Assembly: GCF_001417955.2 (NCBI RefSeq)
Contig: NZ_LKTM01000113.1
Coordinates: 19,222 to 83,221, forward strand
Direction: 5' to 3'
DNA: 64,000 bases
DNA from: Mycobacterium gordonae
GTDB lineage: Bacteria > Actinomycetota > Actinomycetes > Mycobacteriales > Mycobacteriaceae
The position numbers and the translations under genes are program-made. Below, one piece after another: positions 48,624-58,154 of this stretch. A model generated the notes under the pieces. It searched no databases and had not been told where the DNA came from. It saw only the letters and a program-made list of their open reading frames with translations. Position 1 is the first letter of the stretch. Each line of letters opens with the position of its first letter.

Positions 48624-48657
48624 GCCGTTACCTTAGACGGGGCTCGCCCCCCTGCGC

Positions 48658-48713
48658 GAGCAGACGCGAAATCGCGTTGGAACACGCGTTCCAAGGCGAT
48701 TTCGCGTCTGCTC
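48658..48713. repeat. dispersed palindrome, GAGCAGACGCGAAATCG family, copy 4 (26-bp arms)
   Basis: 26-bp arms (48658-48683 and 48688-48713) match with one mismatch around a 4-base ACGC loop. The arm core is GAGCAGACGCGAAATCGC followed by GTTGGAAC. It is the longest copy of the family. It separates two same-strand genes, ICMT-like (ends 48725) and CocE (starts 48623). Confidence 0.85.
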
Positions 48714-48724
48714 GGCGCAAGGGG

Positions 48725-49399
48725 CTACCAGACGTACGGGACTAGGCGGTAACGCACCTGCCGGCTGTATTCGCGGTACCCCGCGAGCTCGGTGGCGAGC
48801 AACTTTTCCTCGTCGAGGATCCGCAACACCAGCACGACGACACCCGCGAGGACGATCAACAGGCCCCAGTAAGAACCGAGAGCTAGCGGGATGCCGAACA
48901 TCATGATCAGCGACCCGCTGTACATCGGGTGCCGGACCAACCCGTACAGGCCGTCGGAGGTCAACGTCTGCCCCTGTTCGACCGCAATCGTCGCTGCGGC
49001 ATAACTGTTCTGGACGACGACGAGCAGGGCCGAGCTCAGCCCGACCGCGATCATCACGTCCCCGATCACGTTCACCCACACCGGGACCGGGGACCATCCC
49101 ATCCGGTGGTCGAACGCGCTGAATGCCATCACGCCCATGGACGTCGCGAACAAGAGGGTGATGAGCACCTTCTGGACGGTTCTGCCCTCCGCGCGCGGCC
49201 CGGCGCGCATCCGTCGCCGCAGCGCGGCCGGGTTGGTGACGGCCAGCCAGACGGTGGAGACCGTCGTCAAGCCCATCGCGATGGCGACGAACGCCCACCC
49301 CTGCCAATAGTGCAGGGTCCCGGCCGGCACGAACACCAGCACGCTGTACAGCACGACCCCGTACAGCAGGGACGCGACGATCTTCAGCGCTGTTTTCAC
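48725..49399 (-). CDS. isoprenylcysteine carboxylmethyltransferase-family membrane protein
   Basis: The 224-residue protein has five or so transmembrane helices and the C-terminal SAM-binding signature of the ICMT/PEMT group (GLYGLVRHPMYSGSLIMMFGIPLALGSYWG ... EEKLLATELAGYREYSRQVRYRLVPYVW). GTG 49399 overlaps the stop of the ABC permease gene as GTGA, so it is coupled to the pump operon. It corresponds to Rv1216c. The methyl acceptor is unknown. Confidence 0.88.
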   Translation of the reverse strand: MKTALKIVASLLYGVVLYSVLVFVPAGTLHYWQGWAFVAIAMGLTTVSTVWLAVTNPAALRRRMRAGPRAEGRTVQKVLITLLFATSMGVMAFSAFDHRMGWSPVPVWVNVIGDVMIAVGLSSALLVVVQNSYAAATIAVEQGQTLTSDGLYGLVRHPMYSGSLIMMFGIPLALGSYWGLLIVLAGVVVLVLRILDEEKLLATELAGYREYSRQVRYRLVPYVW

Positions 49400-51024
49400 G
49401 ACCGTAAGTCCCGGCGGCGGAAAGCCATGACGCCCAACGCAATCAACGCGAAATCCAGGGCCAGCAACCAGAGCAGTGGCACCGCGGTGAAATCGTCGCC
49501 GATACGTGGAGTGTGCCCGAACGGTTCGAGGTCGAGCAGCCACTGCGGTGATCCCGACAGAGAACCGAGCAGGTACAGCGCCACGAATGCCACCAGCACG
49601 CCCCACGCGACGGGTGTGAATCGCGGTGTTAAGCCGAACAAGACAACCGTCACGGCCGACAGCAGCCACACCGCGGGTAGCTGCACGGCCGCGGTACCCA
49701 CGACGGAGGGCAACTTACCCATGACGTCGCCGGCGGCCATGCCGTAGGCCAGTCCGCCGGCCAACCCGGACAGCAGGATGGCACACGTCGACCCGCCCAG
49801 CGCCATCAGCAGATGGCTCCCCAGCAGGCGGGACCGGGAAACCGACCCGGCCAGCAGGGTTTCCGCACGCTGGCTGGTCTCCTCCTGATGTACCCGCAGC
49901 GACAACGAGACCGCGAACGCGGCCGCGATCATGCCGAGCATGCCGAACCCCACGGTGATGAATCCCTGTTCCAGGGCACTGGTTCCACCCAATCTCGCAA
50001 GGATGTCCCGCCCGGCCGCGCCGCCCAGCTCGTCCCCGATGCCGTACGTGACGCTGCCGATCAGCAGTCCGTACAGCACCAGTCCCACCGTCCAGACCAC
50101 CAGCGCGCCACGGTCAAGGCGCCAGGCCAGGCCGAGCACGCCACCGAGCGCCGCCGACGCGGTATCGCGTCCGCTGCGTTCGGCGAACAGTCCGGCGCCG
50201 ACGTCACGGCCTGCCAGCAGCCGGAACGCCACGGCCGTCAGCACCACCGTCGTCGCCAGGTGCAGCAACAACACCCACCAGTGATTTCCGGCATAAGGGC
50301 GCACCTGCAGCGACCAACCCAGCGGGGATAACCACGACAGGGCACCAGAGCCGGCGTCGCCGACCGCGCGCAGGGTGAACGCGATACCGAGTACCGCGAA
50401 AGCGAACCCGCGGGCGACCCGGGCACTGGGTGACAGCTGCGCGGCCACCGCCGCCACCGCCGTGAACACCAGCCCGGAGCCGGCCAGCGCCGCGCAGAAG
50501 GCCAGCGACCCATCCGGCGGAACGTCGGTGGTGAGTAGGCCCGCAGCGCCGATCAGCCCGGTTGCCACCGAGGCCCCGAACGACAGCAGCAGCGCGGCGG
50601 TGAGGCTGGCGTAGCGACCGACGGCGGTGGAATCGATCAGTTCGGCGCGACCGGTTTCCTCGTCGGCCCGGGTGTGGCGAATGACCGTGAGAATGACCGC
50701 GACCGCGATCAGCATGTGAAACATCCCGGCTTTCCAGATGCCGACGGCGCCGAGGCTGCTGTTGTAGACCTGGCCGTAAAGGGCCCGCTGCGCCGGGCTG
50801 GCCATGATGGTGGCCGCGAAACCGGCCCGCTCGGCGTCGGTGGAGTAGATTTTCTCGATGCTGCCGATGTACACACTTGCCAGCGGCACCGACAGCAGGA
50901 GCACCCAGAGCGGCAAGGTGACCCGGTCGCGGCGCAGGTAGAGCCGCAGCAGCCCCCGCGTCCCCGTGAAATTCGAACTACGTTGCGGCGCAGGGGCAGG
51001 GCGATCCAGAAGCACGGTGCTCAT
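49396..51024 (-). CDS. ABC transporter permease (Rv1217c-like efflux pump)
   Basis: The 542-residue integral membrane protein has about 12 helices in two repeats and large Gly/Ala/Leu-rich segments, the ABC-2 exporter fold. It is coupled by ATGA to the ATP-binding subunit gene. The homologous Rv1217c-Rv1218c pump has been linked to efflux of several drug classes, with Rv1219c as its repressor. Confidence 0.88.
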   Translation of the reverse strand: MSTVLLDRPAPAPQRSSNFTGTRGLLRLYLRRDRVTLPLWVLLLSVPLASVYIGSIEKIYSTDAERAGFAATIMASPAQRALYGQVYNSSLGAVGIWKAGMFHMLIAVAVILTVIRHTRADEETGRAELIDSTAVGRYASLTAALLLSFGASVATGLIGAAGLLTTDVPPDGSLAFCAALAGSGLVFTAVAAVAAQLSPSARVARGFAFAVLGIAFTLRAVGDAGSGALSWLSPLGWSLQVRPYAGNHWWVLLLHLATTVVLTAVAFRLLAGRDVGAGLFAERSGRDTASAALGGVLGLAWRLDRGALVVWTVGLVLYGLLIGSVTYGIGDELGGAAGRDILARLGGTSALEQGFITVGFGMLGMIAAAFAVSLSLRVHQEETSQRAETLLAGSVSRSRLLGSHLLMALGGSTCAILLSGLAGGLAYGMAAGDVMGKLPSVVGTAAVQLPAVWLLSAVTVVLFGLTPRFTPVAWGVLVAFVALYLLGSLSGSPQWLLDLEPFGHTPRIGDDFTAVPLLWLLALDFALIALGVMAFRRRDLRS

Positions 51025-51950
51025 CGCGTCGCCACCTCTTTCGCATTGCGCGCGCCGTTGGTGCTGTAGTGGCGCATGAACAGCTCCTCCAGCGAGGGGG
51101 GCTGGCTGACCAGGCTGCGCACTCCCGCGTCGCCGAGCGCCCGGATCAGTTCCCCGAGACTGTCACTGTCGACCTGAGCGCGCACCGTGTTGCCTTCGAT
51201 GCTGACATCGGCGACGCCCTTGATCCGGGTGAGATCGCCGGGATCGCGCGCCAATTCGGCCTTGATCGAGGTTCGGCTGAGATGGCGCATGGATTCCAGT
51301 GAACCGCTCTCGACGGTCCTGCCCGCCTGGATGATGGTCACCCGCTTACACAGCGCTTCCGTCTCGGCCAGGATGTGACTGGACAGCAGTACCGTCACAC
51401 CACGGTCGGAAGCCTCGGCGACGCACTGCTGAAACACGTTCTCCATCAACGGGTCCAGCCCGCTGGTCGGCTCGTCGAGCAGTAGCAGGCTGGCCCGCGA
51501 CGAAAACGCGGAGATCAGGGAGACCTTCTGGCGGTTGCCTTTGGAGTAGGTGCGCACCTTCTTGGTCGGGTCGAACTCGAAGCGTTCGATCAGCTCCGCC
51601 CGCAACCCCTGGTCGAGGCCGCCGCGCATGCGCGCCAGCAGGTCGATGGTCTCGCCGCCGGTCAGCGACGGCCACAGCGTGACATCACCTGGCACATAAG
51701 CGATCTGGCGGTGCAGCTGGACGGCGCCGGCCCACGGGTCGCCGCCCAGCAGCCGCACGCTGCCGCCGTCGGCCTTGACCACGCCGAGCAGGATGCGGAT
51801 GGTCGTCGACTTGCCGGCGCCGTTGGGGCCGAGGAAGCCGTGCACTTCCCCCTCGTGCACGGTGAGATCGAGGCCGTCGAGCGCCCGCACTTTGCCGAAA
51901 TTCTTGGTGAGACCACGAATATCGATGGGCGCCCGGTGATTACTTGTCAT
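51021..51950 (-). CDS. ABC transporter ATP-binding protein (Rv1218c-like efflux pump)
   Basis: The 309-residue ATPase has Walker [17 protein letters not shown], a [15 protein letters not shown] segment in the position of the ABC signature (LSGGQ-type), Walker [18 protein letters not shown] and the switch histidine SSHILAE. The DrrA-type C-terminal extension follows. Walker A and B and the D-loop are intact. It overlaps the permease start (ATGA) and the upstream TetR stop by 11 bases, giving a tightly coupled regulator-pump operon. Confidence 0.92.
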   Translation of the reverse strand: MTSNHRAPIDIRGLTKNFGKVRALDGLDLTVHEGEVHGFLGPNGAGKSTTIRILLGVVKADGGSVRLLGGDPWAGAVQLHRQIAYVPGDVTLWPSLTGGETIDLLARMRGGLDQGLRAELIERFEFDPTKKVRTYSKGNRQKVSLISAFSSRASLLLLDEPTSGLDPLMENVFQQCVAEASDRGVTVLLSSHILAETEALCKRVTIIQAGRTVESGSLESMRHLSRTSIKAELARDPGDLTRIKGVADVSIEGNTVRAQVDSDSLGELIRALGDAGVRSLVSQPPSLEELFMRHYSTNGARNAKEVATR

Positions 51951-52578
51951 GTGACCCTCCTTGGTTCTCTGTGGCGAGAAACGCGTCGTACATGGTGCGT
52001 TCGGTCAGCAGGCCCTCGGAATAGACCTCGAGGGCGGGCAACACCATGTCACTGGCGTAGTCGCGCAGGACTGCGCGCAAATCGTTTGGTGTCTCGTGCA
52101 TTTGCAGGTAGAGCAGGAAACCGCCGCCCCCGGTGATGGCCAGATACCTGGCTCGGGCGTGGGGGTCGCGGCTGGGCTTGACGGTGCCGGCTTGCACCCC
52201 CTCCTCCATGTAAGCCTCGACATTGTCAATCATGTTCTGCCATAACATTTTCGCCAGTTCGCCACCGGACTGCATGCTGCGTACCAGGTAGGCCATCAGT
52301 GGCGCGTACGACTCGATTTCGGCCATCTGGCCCAGCCAGGTGGCCGGATCTCGGGACTGGATCGTCTCGGACTTGCCGGAGCGGATCTCCTCGGCCACGA
52401 ATTCGTCGCAGGCCTTGCGCAGGCCGTCCTTGGACCCGAAGTGGTGGATGACCAGTGCGGCGCTTACCCCGGCAGCCTCGGCGATGCTGCGTAGTCCGAC
52501 GCCGAAGCCGTGCTCGCCGAACTGCTCGATGGCCGCATTGCGAATCCGGGCCACCGCAGTCAAGTCGGCTGAACGCAT
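51940..52578 (-). CDS. TetR-family repressor of the ABC efflux pump (Rv1219c-like)
   Basis: The 212-residue protein has an N-terminal HTH ([59 protein letters not shown]) and a helical ligand pocket domain. ATG 52578 gives the length I recall for Rv1219c. Its start codon lies within one of two adjacent inverted repeats, indicating autoregulation together with the pump. Confidence 0.9.
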   Translation of the reverse strand: MRSADLTAVARIRNAAIEQFGEHGFGVGLRSIAEAAGVSAALVIHHFGSKDGLRKACDEFVAEEIRSGKSETIQSRDPATWLGQMAEIESYAPLMAYLVRSMQSGGELAKMLWQNMIDNVEAYMEEGVQAGTVKPSRDPHARARYLAITGGGGFLLYLQMHETPNDLRAVLRDYASDMVLPALEVYSEGLLTERTMYDAFLATENQGGSHDK

Positions 52579-52584
52579 GTTCAG
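52569..52584. promoter_or_regulatory. TetR (Rv1219c-like) operator site 1 over the start codon
   Basis: CTGAACGCATGTTCAG is a perfect CTGAAC-N4-GTTCAG inverted repeat enclosing the repressor's ATG (complement cat at 52576-52578). Confidence 0.7.
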
Positions 52585-52588
52585 TACA

Positions 52589-52604
52589 TTAAACGCGCGT
52601 TCAG
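52589..52604. promoter_or_regulatory. TetR (Rv1219c-like) operator site 2
   Basis: TTAAACGCGCGTTCAG keeps the right half GTTCAG and the N4 spacing, with two changes in the left half. It is centred exactly 20 bp (two turns) from site 1, consistent with two dimers on one DNA face. Confidence 0.6.
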
Positions 52605-52746
52605 CGCACGTCAAGGGCGTCGTCCGCCCGACCGAGATCACCCGAAAGGGCCCGCACCGCTCCACGTTTCGGTACGGTTTGTCGCGGGCTGCCCTGGTGA
52701 CAGGGCCACACCGGATAATGGGCGGCCCGAAAATCCAGGGGGACTG

Positions 52747-54888
52747 ATGAATTTCTCGATTTTGCCGCCGGAGATCACTTCGGCGCAGATCTTCTCCGGC
52801 GCGGGTTCCGGACCGATGCTGGCGGCGGCGAGAGCCTGGGACGGGCTGGCCGCCGAGTTGGCGTCGGCGGCTGAGTCATTCAATTCAGTGACGTCGGGGG
52901 TGCTGCAGACGTCGTGGCAGGGCGCCGCATCCACGGCGATGGCCGCTGCCGCCGCGCCGTATTCGTCGTGGTTGAGCACGGCGGCGGCCCACGCCCAGAC
53001 AGCGGCCGGTCAGGCCAACGTGCTGGCCACGGTGTTCGAGTCGGTGCGCGCGGCAACGGTACATCCGCAGTTGGTGGCGACGAACCGGAGTCAGTTCATT
53101 TCGTTGGTGCGGTCGAACATCTTCGGCTTCAACGCCCCGGCCATCGCGGCCGCGGAAGCGCTCTACGAACAGATGTGGGCCCAAGACGCGACCGCGATGT
53201 CGGGCTATCACGCCGGAGTGTCCGCGGCCGCCGCGCAACTGGCGCCGCTTCAGCAATTCGCGCAGGCCCTCAACCAAGGGCTCAATCTGGGAATCGGCAA
53301 TATCGGCGACTTCAACGTCGGCGGCGGCAATATCGGAAGCTTCAACTTCGGCGCGGGCAACAGCGGCCCGGGCACCGGCGGTAGCGGCAACTTTGGCCTC
53401 GGCAACTACGGCTCGTTCAACATCGGCGCCGGCAATGGAAACGCGACGCTGGGCGTGGCCGGCGCCCCCTATCCCGGTGCGGCTACCTACAACATCGGAC
53501 TGGGCAACATCGGCCAGTTCAATGTCGGGCTGGGCAACGTGGGCACCGGCAACATCGGTTTCGGAAACGGTAACCTGGCCGGCGCCGTCAACGGAGCTGC
53601 CTCCGCCTTCAATGTCGGACTGAACAATCTCGGCAGCTACAACTTCGGCATCGGCAACGTCGGCCTCAACAATTTCGGTCTCGGCAACGTCGGCAACAAC
53701 AACATCGGTATCGGGCTCACCGGTAACAACCAGATCGGCATCGGAGGCCTCAACGCCAATAACGCCGGCTGGAATTTCGGACTGGGCAACAACGGCAGCT
53801 TCAACTTCGGTTTCGGCAATACCGGCGACGGCAACGTGGGACTCGCCAACACCGGTCACGGCAACATCGGCATCGGGCTGACCGGAGACAATCAGATCGG
53901 CTTCGGCGGCTTCAACTCCGGCAGTGGCAACACCGGCCTGTTCAATTCGGGCGTCGGCAACTCCGGATTCTTCAACTCCGGCACCGCCAACTTCGGCCTC
54001 GCAAATTCCGGGTCTCACAACGTGGGGCTGGTCAATTCGGGCGCCGGGAGCTTCGGTCTCGGAAATTCCGGCAGCACCAACACCGGCGTGTTCAATGCCG
54101 GCAGCTTCAACACCGGCTCGTTCAATGCCGGCAGCACGAATATGGGTCTGGCGAACTCCGGCAATGGCAATCTGGGGGCGTTCAACTCCGGCGGCACTTC
54201 GCTTTTCGGTCACAACGTCGGCTTCTTCAACGCGGGCAACCACAACGTGGGTTCGTTCAACGCCGGCTTCGGCAATGTCGGTTGGTCGAACACCGGCATC
54301 GGCAACACCGGCGGCTTCAACGCAGGCGGCAGCGGCACGGATCCCGTTTTCGGTACAGGTTTCCTGGGACTGGGCGGCAACACCGGCTTCTTCAACACCG
54401 GCTTCACCAATACCGGCCTGTTCAATTCCGGCGACACCAACACCGGGCTGTTCAATTCCGGCGACGTCAACACCGGCTTCGGCGGCACCTTGATCAACAC
54501 CGGCAACTCGGGCTTCGGAAACTCCGGGACGGGCAACTCCGGTTTCTTCAACTCCGGCAACTTCAACTCCGGTCTGAACAACACGTCCGCCGGTGGTTAC
54601 GGCTCGGGTTGGGGCAACTCCGGTGGGGGCCTGGACAACGCGGGCTTCTTCAACGCCAGCGATGCCGGTACCGACACCGGCTTCTTCAACTACGGCGCGG
54701 GTGGGTTCAAGGTGGGCTTCTTCAACGCGGGCAACCACGACATCGGCGTCGGCAACGCCGGCTACTACAACACCGGATTCTTCAACACCGGTCAGCACAG
54801 CTCCGGCGTGGGCAACTCCGGTCCGGGCGCCGACTCAGGCGGGTTCAACGCCGGCGTCGGACAGTCCGGTTTCTTCAACCGCGCCTGA
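52747..54888 (+). CDS. PPE family protein, MPTR subgroup
   Basis: The 713-residue protein has an N-terminal PPE domain ([25 protein letters not shown]..., WxG in TSWQG) of ~180 residues. A long array of N-x-G-x-G-N-x-G / FNSG-type pentapeptide repeats ([12 protein letters not shown] ... [12 protein letters not shown]) runs to the end. MPTR proteins are exported by the ESX-5 system of slow-growing mycobacteria to the outer membrane or outside. No PE gene precedes it, so it may use a PE partner from elsewhere. ATG 52747 follows CAGGGGGACTG. Repeat-driven allelic variation is likely. Confidence 0.95.
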   Translation: MNFSILPPEITSAQIFSGAGSGPMLAAARAWDGLAAELASAAESFNSVTSGVLQTSWQGAASTAMAAAAAPYSSWLSTAAAHAQTAAGQANVLATVFESVRAATVHPQLVATNRSQFISLVRSNIFGFNAPAIAAAEALYEQMWAQDATAMSGYHAGVSAAAAQLAPLQQFAQALNQGLNLGIGNIGDFNVGGGNIGSFNFGAGNSGPGTGGSGNFGLGNYGSFNIGAGNGNATLGVAGAPYPGAATYNIGLGNIGQFNVGLGNVGTGNIGFGNGNLAGAVNGAASAFNVGLNNLGSYNFGIGNVGLNNFGLGNVGNNNIGIGLTGNNQIGIGGLNANNAGWNFGLGNNGSFNFGFGNTGDGNVGLANTGHGNIGIGLTGDNQIGFGGFNSGSGNTGLFNSGVGNSGFFNSGTANFGLANSGSHNVGLVNSGAGSFGLGNSGSTNTGVFNAGSFNTGSFNAGSTNMGLANSGNGNLGAFNSGGTSLFGHNVGFFNAGNHNVGSFNAGFGNVGWSNTGIGNTGGFNAGGSGTDPVFGTGFLGLGGNTGFFNTGFTNTGLFNSGDTNTGLFNSGDVNTGFGGTLINTGNSGFGNSGTGNSGFFNSGNFNSGLNNTSAGGYGSGWGNSGGGLDNAGFFNASDAGTDTGFFNYGAGGFKVGFFNAGNHDIGVGNAGYYNTGFFNTGQHSSGVGNSGPGADSGGFNAGVGQSGFFNRA

Positions 54889-54903
54889 GTCACACGCCTG
54901 GAT

Positions 54904-55668
54904 TCACACCGCGGCCCAACCCCCGTCCACGCTGAGGATGGTGCCGTGGATGTTGGCGGAGTCGTCGCTGCTCAGGAACACGACTGCGGCGGCGACCTCC
55001 TCCGGCGTGCTCATCCGGCGCGACGGAATGCGGGCCAGCATCGGCCCGACGCTGTCGGCGAACTCGAGCGCGCGCTCGGTGCCGATCGGACCGGGCGCGA
55101 CGGCGTTCACCCGCACCCCGGACGGTCCGTACTCGTCGGCCCACGACTGGGTAAAAGAGTGCAGCACCGCCTTGGTGGCGGAGTACACGGCGGAACCGGC
55201 CGACCCGCGCAGGCCGCTGATGGAACCAACATTGACGATCGCACCGCGACCGCTGCGGGCCATCTGCGGTGCGATCAGCCCGGTCAGCAGGAACGGCGCA
55301 AATACGTTGACGGCGAACGCATCGGTCAGCTCCCGCTCGCCGATGTCCGCGGTGGGGGTTGGCATCAGCAGCGTGGCGGCGTTGTTCACCAGGATGTCGA
55401 GGTGGCCGTCCGCGGCCTTCGTGGCGCGCTCGGCGATGCCGGCGATCGCGTCCGTCCCTGCTCCCAGGTCGCCGTCGACGAAGGTCGCGCGGCCGCCCGA
55501 TGTGGTGATCGCTTCGACGACCGCTGAGCCGCGGGAAGCGTTGCGCCCGTTGATGATCACGTGCGCGCCTTGGGCCGCCAGGGTCCGGGCGATGGCGGCG
55601 CCCAGGCCGGCGGTGGCGCCGGTGATCAGTGCGGTGCGGTCGGACAATTGCGTAGTGTTTGGACTCAT
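54904..55668 (-). CDS. short-chain dehydrogenase/reductase
   Basis: The 254-residue Rossmann enzyme has TGATAGLGAAIA (cofactor), NNAA, the catalytic Ser region (NVGSISGL) and Y-S-A-T-K, and a C-terminal SVDGGWAAV, the classical SDR pattern for NAD(P)-dependent alcohol or ketone reduction. ATG 55668 lies 25 bp from the divergent TetR ATG 55694. The 5' end of each gene lies within the other's promoter region. It is likely repressed by the divergent TetR. Confidence 0.88.
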   Translation of the reverse strand: MSPNTTQLSDRTALITGATAGLGAAIARTLAAQGAHVIINGRNASRGSAVVEAITTSGGRATFVDGDLGAGTDAIAGIAERATKAADGHLDILVNNAATLLMPTPTADIGERELTDAFAVNVFAPFLLTGLIAPQMARSGRGAIVNVGSISGLRGSAGSAVYSATKAVLHSFTQSWADEYGPSGVRVNAVAPGPIGTERALEFADSVGPMLARIPSRRMSTPEEVAAAVVFLSSDDSANIHGTILSVDGGWAAV

Positions 55669-55675
55669 GGGTCCA
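55660..55675. promoter_or_regulatory. TetR operator site 1, over SDR start
   Basis: TGGACTCATGGGTCCA is a TGGAC-N6-GTCCA inverted repeat covering the SDR start codon (cat 55666-55668). The same arm sequence recurs 35 bp away. Confidence 0.7.
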
Positions 55676-55693
55676 CAGACTCCGGTATTAAAA

Positions 55694-56296
55694 ATGGACT
55701 CGCAAGTCCAGAAACTGACCGCCAAGGGGCGGGCCACCCGGCAGCGCATCATCGAGGGCGCGGCCCGCGAGATCCGCGCCCACGGCATCGCGATGACCAC
55801 CCTGGACGACATCATGGCCCGCAGCCACACGTCGAAAAGCCAGCTGTTTCACTACTTTCCGGACGGCAAGGATCAGCTGCTGCTGGCAGTGGCCGCCCAC
55901 GAGTCGGCGATGGTGATCTCCGACCAGCAACCACACCTGGGAGCCCTGACGTCCTGGGCGGCCTGGCAACGGTGGCGCGACGTCGTCGTGGACCGCTACC
56001 GGCGTCAAGGTCAGAACTGCCCGATCGCGGTGCTGATGTCGGAGATCGGCCGCACCACCCCGGGTGCGCAGGCGGTGACGGCCGAGCTGATCTCGCGATG
56101 GCACGACGCCATCGCCACCGGAATCCGTGCGATGCAGGACAACGAAAAGGTCTCGTCGCGCGTGGATGCCGACCGTGCCGCGGCCGCGCTGCTGGCCGGA
56201 ATCCAGGGTGGGGTCGGCATCATGCTGGCCACCGGCGACCTGTCTTATCTGGAGGCCGCACTGGATAACGGGATCGCGGCACTACGCGACTCCTGA
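55694..56296 (+). CDS. TetR-family regulator divergent to SDR
   Basis: The ~200-residue TetR protein has the HTH TRQRIIEGAAREIRAHGIAMTTLDDIMARSHTSKSQLFHYFPDGKDQLLLAV and a C-terminal domain with WRDVVVDRYRRQGQNCPIAVLMSEI. ATG 55694 (MDSQVQKLTAKG) is preferred to ATG 55667, which would overlap the SDR start codon. Both are possible. It probably controls itself and the divergent reductase through the two TGGAC-N6-GTCCA sites. Confidence 0.85.
   Translation: MDSQVQKLTAKGRATRQRIIEGAAREIRAHGIAMTTLDDIMARSHTSKSQLFHYFPDGKDQLLLAVAAHESAMVISDQQPHLGALTSWAAWQRWRDVVVDRYRRQGQNCPIAVLMSEIGRTTPGAQAVTAELISRWHDAIATGIRAMQDNEKVSSRVDADRAAAALLAGIQGGVGIMLATGDLSYLEAALDNGIAALRDS
55695..55710. promoter_or_regulatory. 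TetR operator site 2, over tetR start
   Basis: TGGACTCGCAAGTCCA has the same TGGAC-N6-GTCCA arms and lies on the proposed tetR start codon (ATG 55694). With site 1 it brackets the promoter between the divergent genes. Confidence 0.7.
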
Positions 56297-56349
56297 CAGC
56301 GCAGAAAAACTCGTCGATTCCGCATCTTTTCTCGGTGGCTGGTGCCAAG

Positions 56350-58152
56350 ATGTCGGTCGGGCTTAATTACGCATCGAGGAGTAGCGAAATATCGTTTGTG
56401 GTCGCGGGACTGGACATGATCGAAACTGCGTCGGCGCAGGCCGCGCAGATCGGAGCGGCCGTCGGCGCCGGCAATGTGGCCGCAGCGATCCCCACGACCC
56501 AGCTGGCCGCGGCGGCTGCCGACGAGGTGTCTGTCGCGATCGCGGCGCTGTTCGGAACGCACGCCACCGAGTACCGCGCGGCAGCGGTCCAGGCGGCGGC
56601 GTATCACCAGGAATTCGTGAAGAACCTGGGGGCGGCGGCGGCCTCCTACGGCGGTGCTGAGGCGGCGATCCTGACGCAACTGGAGGCCACTCTGCTTGGC
56701 GGAGGGTTCGCCGCCGCGCCCGTGGAAGCGCTGAACGAATTCACATCCGGCGCGTTCCAGGCCCTCATCTACAAGCCCGTTCACTCGGCCGGGCAGGCAT
56801 GGATCTTCAGCCCGCTGGGCGAGGCGATCGATCCGATCCTCAACGCGCCCACCCGGGCATTGTTCGGGCGCGACCTGATCGGCAACGGGGCTGCCGGAAC
56901 CGCTGCCTCACCCAACGGCGGGGCCGGCGGGTTCCTGCTCGGCGACGGCGGCCCCGGCTATTCCCCGACCGGCGGTGCGCTGCCCCTGACCGGTGGGATC
57001 GGCGGAAACGCAGGGCTGATCGGCACCGGTGGGATCGGCGGTACCGGTTGGGCCGGCGGCGCGGGCGGCACGGGTGGCGTCGGCGGCCTGCTGATGGGCA
57101 ATGGCGGACGGGGCGGCCTGGGCGGCGACGCGTTGGTCGAGGTCTTTTCCGGCGGTGCGGGCGGCGCCGGAGGCCAAGCGCTTTTGTTCGGCGACGGCGG
57201 GTACGGCGGCGACGGCGGTATCGGTAGATTCCACGGGGCCACCGGAGCCCGCGGTTTCCCCGGCCTGTTCATCGGCCTGGGCGGTTCCACCGTCCCCGTC
57301 CTCAACGACCAACTGGTCACCATCGAGTTCGTCCGGCACGGTCAGACGGCGAGCAACGTGGCCGGCATCCTCGACACGGCGGTACCCGGCCCTCCGCTGG
57401 ACGCGACGGGCGTCCTGCAGGCGGCCAACATCGCCAACGTGCTGAACGGCCAGGGCATCTTCGGCGGGATCTTCGACTCTCAGATGATCAGGACGCAGGA
57501 AACGGCGGCGGCGCTGGTGGCTTACGCGGGACAACCGGCCGCCGTCGTGCTGCCCGGTCTCAACGAGATCAACGCCGGCTTGTTCGAGGATTTGCCGCAG
57601 ATCCCGGCGGGATTGCTGTATCTGGGCGGCCCGCTGGTCTGGACGCTCGGCCTGCCCGCCTTCCCGATGCTGGCCCCGCTTTCCACGAACCCGACCGGGC
57701 TGAACTTCGCCGCCGGGTTCAACAACGCGGTGCAAACCATGTACAACGTCGGGGCGTCGGCTCCCGGCCACGCCGTCGTCGCCTACTCCAGCGCACTGAC
57801 CATCGAGACCGGCACGATGATGATGGTCGACAACCCCAATCCGTTGTTCCTGATCACCCACACGTTGCCGAATACCGGTGTCGTCGTGGTGCAGGGCAGT
57901 CCCGCGACCGGCTGGACCATGCTCAGCTACGACGGCGTGCCCGTCGGGCCCGCGAGCCTGCCCACTCAGTTGTTCGTCGACGTGCGCAACTTCGTCACGG
58001 CGCCGCAGTACGCCGGCTACGACATCGGGACCGCACTGCTGACCGGCAATCCGGCGACGATCGTCAACGCCGTCCGCGACGGCGTCCGCGAGGTAACCAC
58101 CGCCACCGTGCACTTCCCGTTCGCGATCGCCGAGACCCTGATCGGGGCGTGA
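56350..58152 (+). CDS. PE protein with glycine-rich region and C-terminal histidine phosphatase domain
   Basis: The ~600-residue protein starts with a PE domain (SFVVAGLDMIETASAQAAQIG...VAIAALFGTHATEYRAAAVQ). A short PGRS-like GG-repeat stretch follows (residues ~180-310). The C-terminal phosphoglycerate-mutase/histidine-phosphatase domain has the RHG motif (VTIEFVRHGQTASN), a second His region (APGHAVVAYSSA) and an internal RTQETAAAL segment. PE_PGRS11 (Rv0754) of H37Rv also carries such a domain. Where all PE proteins begin with ATG-S-F-V, the codon is ATA at 56389, behind GAGGAG. The given start is the upstream in-frame ATG 56350. See the finding. Confidence 0.8.
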   Translation: MSVGLNYASRSSEISFVVAGLDMIETASAQAAQIGAAVGAGNVAAAIPTTQLAAAAADEVSVAIAALFGTHATEYRAAAVQAAAYHQEFVKNLGAAAASYGGAEAAILTQLEATLLGGGFAAAPVEALNEFTSGAFQALIYKPVHSAGQAWIFSPLGEAIDPILNAPTRALFGRDLIGNGAAGTAASPNGGAGGFLLGDGGPGYSPTGGALPLTGGIGGNAGLIGTGGIGGTGWAGGAGGTGGVGGLLMGNGGRGGLGGDALVEVFSGGAGGAGGQALLFGDGGYGGDGGIGRFHGATGARGFPGLFIGLGGSTVPVLNDQLVTIEFVRHGQTASNVAGILDTAVPGPPLDATGVLQAANIANVLNGQGIFGGIFDSQMIRTQETAAALVAYAGQPAAVVLPGLNEINAGLFEDLPQIPAGLLYLGGPLVWTLGLPAFPMLAPLSTNPTGLNFAAGFNNAVQTMYNVGASAPGHAVVAYSSALTIETGTMMMVDNPNPLFLITHTLPNTGVVVVQGSPATGWTMLSYDGVPVGPASLPTQLFVDVRNFVTAPQYAGYDIGTALLTGNPATIVNAVRDGVREVTTATVHFPFAIAETLIGA

Positions 58153-58154
58153 CG

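Noticed and set aside
52885..54798. Long reverse-strand ORF (637 codons) opposite the PPE-MPTR gene
   Set aside because: It is a shadow of the repetitive GC-rich PPE frame: low-complexity Val/Ala/Glu/Gly composition, no motifs, no start signal. The PPE domain on the plus strand is unambiguous.
53280..54880. Short spaced repeats resembling a CRISPR or VNTR array
   Set aside because: The repeats are in-frame coding for FN(S/T)G and GN(I/T/S)G pentapeptides of an MPTR protein, with variable spacing and no cas genes.
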